DNA of 64,000 nucleotides, from positions 1 to 64,000 of the forward strand of contig JAKSZP010005645.1 in NCBI GenBank assembly GCA_022478985.1, in the 5' to 3' direction. The notes below the pieces were generated by a model, which saw only the letters and a program-made list of their open reading frames with translations, searched no databases and had not been told where the DNA came from. The stretch is from Massospora cicadina. Lineage: Eukaryota; Entomophthoromycota; Entomophthoromycetes; Entomophthorales; Entomophthoraceae. The translations under genes were made by a program, and so were the position numbers. This document shows positions 57,224 to 64,000 of the stretch, one piece after another (positions within the stretch are counted from its first letter, which is position 1; each line of letters begins with the position of its first letter).

Positions 57224-57982
57224 TGATAACTATTGTTTGGTGACTTCCTTAACAAATAGAACTAATGAACTAGGATTTGATTTTTTAGATTACTAATGTT
57301 ATGCTGTGGAAGATCCCCACTAAGATATGAGTTGGTTGATTATAAATTTAATCATTAATAGATATATCATTTTCCTCTCAATTTCATCTTTTTAAATTTC
57401 AAATTCGTCTTTTTAAATTTAAAAAGATGAATTTGATATGTAAAAAGATGAACATGATATGTATAAATATGAAATTGATATACAGGCGAAATTGAGAGAA
57501 AATGGTATATATATAACCTTGTATGATATAATCAGTATTTGTCATCAATCAATTCAGGGTTTATTGTAGTTTCTGGGCGTTGACAACGCAGTTGTTGACA
57601 CAATTGGAGGGCTAACATTTTAGGCAATGTGACCTGCTGTTAATGGGTGAAAATTCAAAAATTAAGCAGGTTGCTAGCTTATGGGGTAGATAATCTGGGT
57701 TGAATGAGGGCATTGAGACATGCTACCTCCAAACCAAACCCATGACGGATTGTTATCTAGTCAGTGGTGGATACTGACTAGGTGGGTGGATGAGCAGATG
57801 CCTTATTTGTTGTTGAGCAATTAGGGAGGGTAAAATTTATAGGTGACAGCTGCTATTTCCAATTGAAGACAAAGAAAAGTTGAGCGGTGAATTCACCTCC
57901 ATATATTTTCTTGGTTTTTATTAGATAAAACAGAGGTTTTAGGAGACATATATATAAGAATAGTTACTATTATCTTGTTTTC
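57224..57982 (+). repeat. LTR B, second tandem LTR, carrying a fold-back insertion
   Basis: 759 bp; without the fold-back element (about 147 bp) it is close to LTR A in length. It is followed at once by a primer-site-like sequence and a gag-like start, so it is probably the 5' LTR of a third retrotransposon family in the plus orientation. Confidence 0.68.
57364..57510. mobile_element. Fold-back element (MITE-like) inside LTR B
   Basis: Left arm 57364-57385 (atatcattttcctctcaatt and tc) is the inverse complement of the right arm 57488-57510, with one gap and one mismatch. The interior also folds: catctttttaaatttcaaat pairs with repeated aaaaagatgaa units around 57420-57455. LTR A lacks it. 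Flanks are AT-rich (gat/atat), so the target duplication, perhaps TA, cannot be fixed. Confidence 0.72.
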
Positions 57983-57993
57983 TGGCGCTCTCC
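57983..57993 (+). promoter_or_regulatory. Possible primer-binding site after LTR B
   Basis: tggcgctctcc directly after LTR B begins with TGG and would pair with a tRNA 3' end of the GGAGAGCGCCA type. It is short, and the match to an actual tRNA cannot be checked here. Confidence 0.45.
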
Positions 57994-58460
57994 ATGGCTC
58001 CTGCATCAAGAGAGGAAGGGATAAGTTCCCTTGTAACCTCTGAGCTTACTGATAGTAGGTTAAGTTCTATTGAAGAGAAAGTGAAAAGTTCCCTTGGTCC
58101 AGACGTTGGCATCTCTATAGAATGAGTTGAGGAAATAGGAATTACTTGTTGTCTGGAAGAATTCAAGTCAACTGTAACCTCTGAACTTATTGATAATAGG
58201 TCAAGTTCTAGTGCAAGGATAATTCAAGTACTTTTTCAGTGGGTTTTTGGAAGGTTGTCAGATCTTATCCCAAGGAGAAACCTGAGCAGAAGAGATACCT
58301 TTGGTTATGGAAATCTCAGCTGGATACTAGTCTTCATACTAGTATTACCACTGACACATGTTATCAAATCACCATATCAACAGTAATTAATTTCACATAT
58401 CAGAAGCTGTTTAGTAGTTTTGAAAGGTTACAATTGGTATGCACTACAGGAGGTAGTTGA
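57994..58460 (+). pseudogene. Gag-like remnant after LTR B (truncated)
   Basis: ATG at 57994 opens 46 codons (MAPASREEGISSLVTSELTD, then SSIEEKVKSSL) to TGA at 58132-58134; the same frame continues to about 58388 with EEFKSTVTSELIDNRSSSS, a near repeat of the first part. The next frame (58239-58460) holds YPKEKPEQKRYLWLWKSQLD, resembling the start of a copia-type gag in which a Trp-Lys pair follows an aromatic residue. After 58460 the sequence becomes AT-rich with no protease, RT or integrase, so the element is truncated or non-autonomous. The identification as copia-like is tentative. Confidence 0.5.
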
Positions 58461-61400
58461 GTAACACAAAGCTAAAAAATTTACATGAGGCAAGTTTTAA
58501 TGGAACTTGAAAGTTAACGCTAAATATGGAACTTTTATTGTTTTATAGCATTTTTAAGCTATAGATTTTGATAATAAAAACGAAGAGACATATTTACCTT
58601 GTAGTAATATCAAATGAGCAAAATAGCCATATACTTTTTTAGTGACTGCATATCTAGCGTTAAAAGGAAGTATTATAGTAGAAACAACACTTAAGGTGGC
58701 CCTCAAGTCAGTCTCATACTAGTTAAACATTTTTAATTGTTTCTCACTTTTTGCAGCTTAGATAAAAATAGAACTGAGAAAATAAAATCTAACCGTATAC
58801 TATAACAAGAGTTTAAAAAGGACCTTGAAAAGCATAAACTAAGTTAATAGATTGCCTAGTTTTACTATAAAAAACTTATGCACTTTCATCTCAGTGTTTT
58901 TAGATTGATTAGTAAAGTTACATTTAGAATAAGTTATATAATTGTAGGCTTAATCAATGATGTTATATATTCTCTCAAAAAAAGCATTCAATATAGCTTT
59001 AAGTTTGTATCTATAAAAAATTTATTATATGTTATTAGAGGGGGAAGCTTCAGGCACTTATTTTTATCTCTTATTGAATCCTCACTTCTCCTTTGATATA
59101 TACAAGAATTTCTAACTAAAACAATATATCTTGTTAAACACTAAATTGAAATTACAAAAAAACTATAATATTGCTTCTATGCAATGTCAACCATAGTAGA
59201 AGATCTAACATAAAATTAAAATTATTACATGTCTCTGTTTAATTATATATAATCAACTTCATTTAATGGTTTTGTCTTACTATAAATAGACCATAGATAA
59301 TCATGACATCAGATAAAATAAATAAAGGGGCTAAAAACTAGGTAGGGAGATTTAATCTCATAATTTCCCTGTGATGTCATCCTATGAAAAATTATATGTC
59401 TATATTGCAATCTGCAATCTTGTATTAGATAATATCAAAATCAATTTATATAACACACCCTCTAGTAAAGTAACACTTGAATTAAACTAAATTGCAATTT
59501 GGAAAGGCTCATGCTCTTGCTAAGATCATATAATGCCAAAAAATAAACTTAGTTATTTGACAGAAGCAAAATCACTTAGCCTAAAAAATAAGGTTTGATT
59601 TTGTGGGCTATATCTACAATAGGACATAAATTTGATAGGAGTTCAAAGTTGTGCTATTAAAGAATAAAGTTGTTAGGTTATTGAGTCTTTAGAGTTAGAT
59701 AATAAGAGATATACTAGTCTTTAGTCTTATTTTAGAAGAAATTTCTACAAAATAAATAAATTAGTAGCCTTATAATAGTACTTTGGTTGCAAATTTTTTA
59801 GTTTATAACAAAGTATTAAAGCTACATAAGAGATATTCATATATATCTTAAAGAAAAAATATTAAGATCTAAAGCTAGTTTATAAAAACTAACTGTTACT
59901 AAATCATACTTAAATAGTTAGTCTTTCAGTACATAAAGGTGATTATCCTAGTGGTAAAAACCCACTATTTTAGATGTAAATGAGTTGTATATGGCATATG
60001 GCTAGACATGATGTAGTATATTTTTCCAGAGGTCAACCCACCTTGAAAACCTTTATTTTGCATTACTTTTTTATAAATATGTATAAGCAACCTAGAACAA
60101 TGTAATAATTATGGTGAAGAATAGTTATTTTTTATTTGCCTGTAACCATATTTAGTCTAATTATGCATCCCAATGTTGGAAATTTTGATGGTCACATCAT
60201 CCAGCTTTGAAATATGCTAAATTGGTTTACTATATAATCACTGCACCACTTGTGCTAAAAAAGGTCTACTATATAATCACCAACTACTGACTAAAGGGTT
60301 GCTTTTCAATTAAATAAATAGTTGATTAAATGTCAGGTTTTGAATCAAATGTTGATGCTGTCTATGTTTTATTGGGAGCATTCACCAATAATGTTTATAT
60401 AAAGATTAGGTTTTATATTTAAAAAAATTATTCATTTGTATGTGAATTGATTGTGCTGTGATACCAATTAATCAGAGACATTTGTGTGAAATTAGTAAAG
60501 TATTTTTAATACCTGCCTTGTTGGTAGCTAATAAATTACCTACATGACACAACCTAAAGTCTAAATGTACAAATCATTATTACCCAATCATGGTCGCTAG
60601 CTTGTCCAAGCTAATTTGTTAGGGTTGGTTAAAACCTTAGAATGCGTTTCTTATAAAATTGTTCAGGAAGAAACATAAACTTGGAAAAATTAGCTGTCAT
60701 TAAGAAGTTAATAACAGAAGAGTTCAATGTTGAAATTATTAATTTCTTTGTATAATTGACTTGTTGGTAATGAATGTCACTAGAATGTAGATGGCATCAA
60801 ATAAGTTGCCCATTGTTGAGCTTCCATTTTTGAGCTTAAAGGTGCTGTGCCCAAGTAACCTGTCAATCAATACTTGAAGCTGTCTAAGATGCACAACAAG
60901 TGTTTTTTATTTTTGAGGATGCTAAGTCACATTTAGTCCTGTCAACTTAAATATTCGTTCTATGGTAAGTATGCAAAATGAACTTATTGAAGTCAAGTCA
61001 AAACAAGTTATAGAATTAATGATGCACTTTATTTAGTATATAATAGGGGTTTTTATATGTCACGTAAACCATATAAACCATATAAAGGAAAGAATAATAG
61101 AATTAAATAGAGGAGGAAATCAGGATTGGAGGCTCTTAATCAGGCAAAACACTCCAGACTATATTATGCCTTGTAGCGTATTTTTGATAGGGTGTAAAGG
61201 TAGCTTGAGTGTACAAAGTCAGATGAAACTTGGTACCACTTAGGTCAATAATTGAGTAATCGTAAGATTCTTACTCTTTTTTAGTTTGTCATAATATAAT
61301 ACCTTAAGTGCCGCCTATAGTAATGGTCACCTATCATTCCATTGGTCCTTGATTTTGAGTAGGCAGGATTTCATCTCATGGTAATTTGGGCTCAAATTGG

Positions 61401-61499
61401 TCTGATGGAACTTTCTTATTATCAATTTGAGCCTTACAAACAATCAATTTTCCATATGCTTAATCAATGTGACTTCTTTGACCCTCTTCTTGGGTTTAA
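58461..61499. other. AT-rich intergenic DNA, no gene recognised
   Basis: Noncoding by composition; no motif or RNA gene seen. It contains micro-insertion C at 60224-60280. The part from about 61090 on becomes less AT-rich and may belong to the 3' side of G6. Confidence 0.6.
60224..60280 (+). mobile_element. Micro-insertion C: 21-bp poly-A insertion with 18-bp direct repeats
   Basis: ggtttactatataatcac at 60224-60241 is repeated with one difference at 60263-60280 (ggtctac..). The insert 60242-60262 reads tgcaccacttgtgctaaaaa plus a, matching the last 20 bases of micro-insertion B at all but one position. It is the shortest member of the family. Confidence 0.82.
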
Positions 61500-63005
61500 G
61501 AGTTAATTCTGTCATTTTAGTTGAGTGGTCACTATTTTTCTCATCAAATACAATATCAGTTATCTGACATTGCTCCCAATAAGAATAACGGCATGGGAGT
61601 ACTAGTGTAAGAATTGATTATGTACGTGGTTGATAGTTACTCAAGTTTCCAAAGACTTGATTGAGTATTTGTCTACCCATATGTAGGTTATAGCATATGA
61701 CCCATCCCAGATGGGATCTATATTGACTACTCAGGGCACTATACAATTGTGATAGTACAAGACAAAATAAAATCTCAAAATTGGTAAAGGTTGTGAGATG
61801 CATTTGCTGCTTGGCTTCTCTTGTAACTGTCTTAGTTAAATTTTTCATTAACCTCTGATTGAAGTTTTACAATATTCTGGGTCAATCTTCTTATTGATTT
61901 ATCAAGCCCTTCAATATTATCTCTGGTAACTTAACAATCTGATAAAGCTGTAATTCCAGGTCCTCTTCCATATAAAGCCTTAAAAGGTGACATTTCTAAT
62001 AATTTGATGGAAACTTATTATGTAAGCCATCAACATGCTTGAGAGAAATTAGTCCCAATGTAATGAATTGGTAGTGGCCATCTTTCGTAATATTGAAACT
62101 GATGTCCAAGTTGCTCTTTCTACATTTCCATTAGTTGATAGTTTATAGGGCACAATAAAAGTTGTTGTGTTCCCATACTTTTAGCTAAGATTCCTACAAT
62201 TCTTGAAGTAAAATTTTCTCATTGTTGCATAGAAATACCTGCGGGCAGCTAAGCCCAATAAATATATTTTAATATAGAGAAAGATAGTTGAAGACTTGGC
62301 AGTCTGCGTGGGAATTATTATTGCTTTTACCCACTTCATGAAGTATTGATCCCTGCAAGAATATATCAATTTCCTCCTATGGATCAATAAGTGGACTTAT
62401 GATGTCTAACTGATGGTATAAAATGGTTGCTGAGGGATCATTGACTAATATTTGTACTTAACCTTATGTAACGTTTAATATTTATGTTATGCAATTGTCT
62501 AAGACTTCCACTTTATAGTCTAGTGTTTCTTCTCAATAGTAGCTATCCTTGATCCATTTGTAAGTTTTTCTGGATCCTTCATATCCTAAGGTAATGTGGG
62601 CTTCTATAATATCTGGTACCCATTCTGAAGGTCATAAGTAAGGTAGCCATTAAATTTTGACTTTCTGTAGAGTAATCTGTCAAAACTCTTGTAAGTTGAG
62701 CGTGTCATTTTAGCATATTTTAACTAGTTCATCTTTGTCCTCCCAAGAGTCTAGCTTTATAAGTAAGTCATGTAACCATTCAGCTTCACTATTGTCTAGA
62801 TGCAGTAGTGGCAGTTAAGTTAGTCCATCTACATTCATATGCTTCATCCCATCTCAATGGGCGGTTTTCATGTCATAGTGCCGAAATTTGAAAGCCCAGA
62901 GGATTACCTTCCTGATGGATCTTTCATATTTGCAGCCATTACAAAGAAGCGTGGTCTTTAAGGACTGTGTCGTGAAGTTGATATGACTGGATGATATGCT
63001 ACCCA
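61500..63005 (-). pseudogene. G6: minus-strand gypsy RNase H-integrase remnant
   Basis: Decayed pol on the minus strand, broken by many stops. From high to low coordinates: FTTQSLKTTLL and KTAHxDGMKHMNVDGLT (end of RNase H and tether, 63000-62820), AHITLGYEGSRKTYKWIKDSYY (integrase zinc region, about 62600), then 62181-62387 with DQYFMKWVKAIIIPTQTAKSS (catalytic core), FTSRIVGILAKSMGT, FKALYGRGP, and 61618-61848 (REAKQQMHLTTFTNF..) corresponding to the integrase C-terminal domain. Its LTRs were not identified. The remnant is cut at 63005 by G4; its RT half would lie beyond the window. Confidence 0.75.
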
Positions 63006-63445
63006 TGTCAGCGGATCAGAGGGGGATTGAGACAAGTCTTGAGATTACAAAAAAGGGATACACGAATTATAATTGAGCAAAACGATGACAATTTGGCGAA
63101 TTGAGAGAATTTTATACTGAGATTTGATACAAATGAGAGCAATTTAATAAGGTAAGAAGAATAGAAGATTACCAAGCTGAGGGTGCATCCAGCTTGGGGA
63201 ACCAAGATATAAAGAGTCACACGGAAGATTGAAGAGAAGGTCCTTCTGAGTGATAAGGGAGTGCAAATAAGTCTTCGATTTATATTAAAATAAAGGTCAA
63301 AATAAGGGGCAATAGCTCCATACATAGTTTATTGAACTTTTATTAATAAATCAGTGATCCTCATATTGTCCGATTTGGTTGCTCAGTGGCTAATACCCTG
63401 TGCAACTGACTTGGCAGAATTGAGCCTAGATGCCAAGAACTAACA
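63006..63445 (+). repeat. G4 5' LTR
   Basis: 440 bp from TGTCAGCGGATCAG to GAACTAACA, followed after one base by a perfect primer-binding site. The left flank is accca (63001-63005); the matching duplication would lie outside the window. The 105-codon minus-strand open stretch 63008-63325 falls inside this LTR and is not considered a gene. Confidence 0.8.
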
Positions 63446-63446
63446 G

Positions 63447-63464
63447 TGGTGCTCACTACAGGGG
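63447..63464 (+). promoter_or_regulatory. G4 primer-binding site
   Basis: TGGTGCTCACTACAGGGG, identical to the site of G3 (minus strand, 32444-32461). It pairs with a tRNA 3' end CCCCTGTAGTGAGCACCA. Confidence 0.88.
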
Positions 63465-63503
63465 GCCACTAGGCAACTGTAGCTTTTCAGCAATAAAAAT
63501 AAA

Positions 63504-64000
63504 ATGATGAGTCCTCATTTGTTCCAACGTAATTTGATTGAAATCCAGGCGCAGTATGCTGAAGAAACCTAGGAGGCATCTAACCACAAACCAACATTAT
63601 TTACCGTGATCAAACCAGGGGATGATGAAGTTATGATCAATCTGTGATTAAAAATTGCCTTGAGCTGATGACCAACGAACAAGGACGCTCCACAAATGTG
63701 ACTCCCCAACAACTTAGGAATATCATGGAGTGGCTGTCGCAAGGATATTGCCTTTATTAAGATGAGACTGGGGAAAATGCACTAATTTTATTCTATAATC
63801 AACGTGACCAAGAAAATTGCTATGCTCTGTACATGTCTTATCTGGACGTGACTACATCTATGTTGGCTCGCCACCTCAATACCCACAAAATTGAGGAATA
63901 TCTAGTTGCTTACATGCAACCTTTGATTCTCCAGCTACTACTTGTGCTGTCTCGCCATAATATTGAAATTAGAGATGTTTTATGGTTCACGCAAGCACAG
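63504..64000 (+). pseudogene. G4 gag start, runs off the window
   Basis: ATG at 63504 gives MMSPHLFQRNLIEIQAQYAEET, then TAG at 63570-63572; reading continues as EASNHKPTLFTVIKPGDDEVMINL to a second stop. In a neighbouring frame, from about 63654 to the window end, there is a nearly open stretch with one TAA: NEQGRSTNVTPQQLRNIMEW, YALYMSYLDVTTSMLARHL, IEEYLVAYMQPLILQLLLVL. By position after the LTR and primer site this is gag; no capsid motif is certain. It is better preserved than the other gags. Confidence 0.65.

Noticed and set aside
63008..63325. 105-codon open stretch on the minus strand
   Set aside because: It lies inside the G4 LTR, which is defined by its TGT/ACA ends and the adjoining primer-binding site; no motif, and composition is like noncoding DNA.
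1..64000. CRISPR array, bacterial operon, phage or toxin system
   Set aside because: No regularly spaced repeats, no long open bacterial-type genes or ribosome-binding sites; all coding signal is eukaryotic retrotransposon.

Overview
The window is a repeat-dominated stretch of a large, AT-rich eukaryotic genome. No intact host gene, rRNA, tRNA or CRISPR array can be supported. The dense population of Ty3/gypsy elements (LTRs that start TGT and end ACA, 5-bp target duplications, some with a C-terminal chromodomain) together with APE-type LINEs carrying a CCHC protein suggests a filamentous fungus with an expanded genome, perhaps a rust-type basidiomycete. That assignment is inference from element type and base composition only; no host gene confirms it.

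Layout. 1-7719: AT-rich decayed DNA with one tiny poly-A insertion (489-530). 7725-42542: one old Ty3/gypsy element (called G5 here; TSD ccatc) that has been entered four times: by LINE L1 (9663-14879, 17-bp TSD), by chromovirus G1 (15820-23546, TSD ttctt, itself carrying a solo LTR at 22392-23328, TSD gttat), by minus-strand gypsy G3 (24045-33617, TSD ccaag) and by LINE L2 (35462-40724, 17-bp TSD). Subtracting these insertions leaves about 7.0 kb, a normal gypsy length. 42548-48602: AT-rich DNA. 48608-55981: chromovirus G2 (TSD ctacc), a relative of G1, with a 561-bp solo LTR inside it (51211-51771, TSD ccaag). 55987-58440: AT-rich DNA, then two LTRs of another family in tandem, the second carrying a fold-back element and followed by a primer-binding-like site and a gag remnant. 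58441-61500: AT-rich DNA with another tiny poly-A insertion (60242-60262). 61500-63005: a minus-strand gypsy RNase H-integrase remnant (G6), interrupted at 63006 by the 5' LTR, primer-binding site and gag start of a further gypsy element (G4) that leaves the window.

Functionally, every coding segment is gag, protease, reverse transcriptase, RNase H, integrase, chromodomain or LINE ORF1/ORF2, and all that can be read to completion are broken. Catalytic aspartates of several elements have become asparagine (G1 RT, G2 protease, G3 protease and RT, L1 endonuclease), which fits G:C to A:T decay.

The most interesting signals not explained by ordinary annotation are: (1) a family of 21-42-bp insertions sharing a 3' end close to CACTAGTGCT plus poly-A, each flanked by 15-18-bp target duplications, so apparently ultra-short LINE-mobilised retroposons; (2) a tract of about 700 bp that is nearly identical between G1 and G2, including shared stop codons, inside otherwise diverged copies; (3) a perfect hairpin and a leader block conserved between G1 and G2, with no canonical primer-binding site; and (4) a long non-pol interval in G3 that reads more like protein on the antisense strand. 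Coordinates of LTR and LINE ends come from aligning copies by eye and from matching target duplications; sequence identities are visual estimates.
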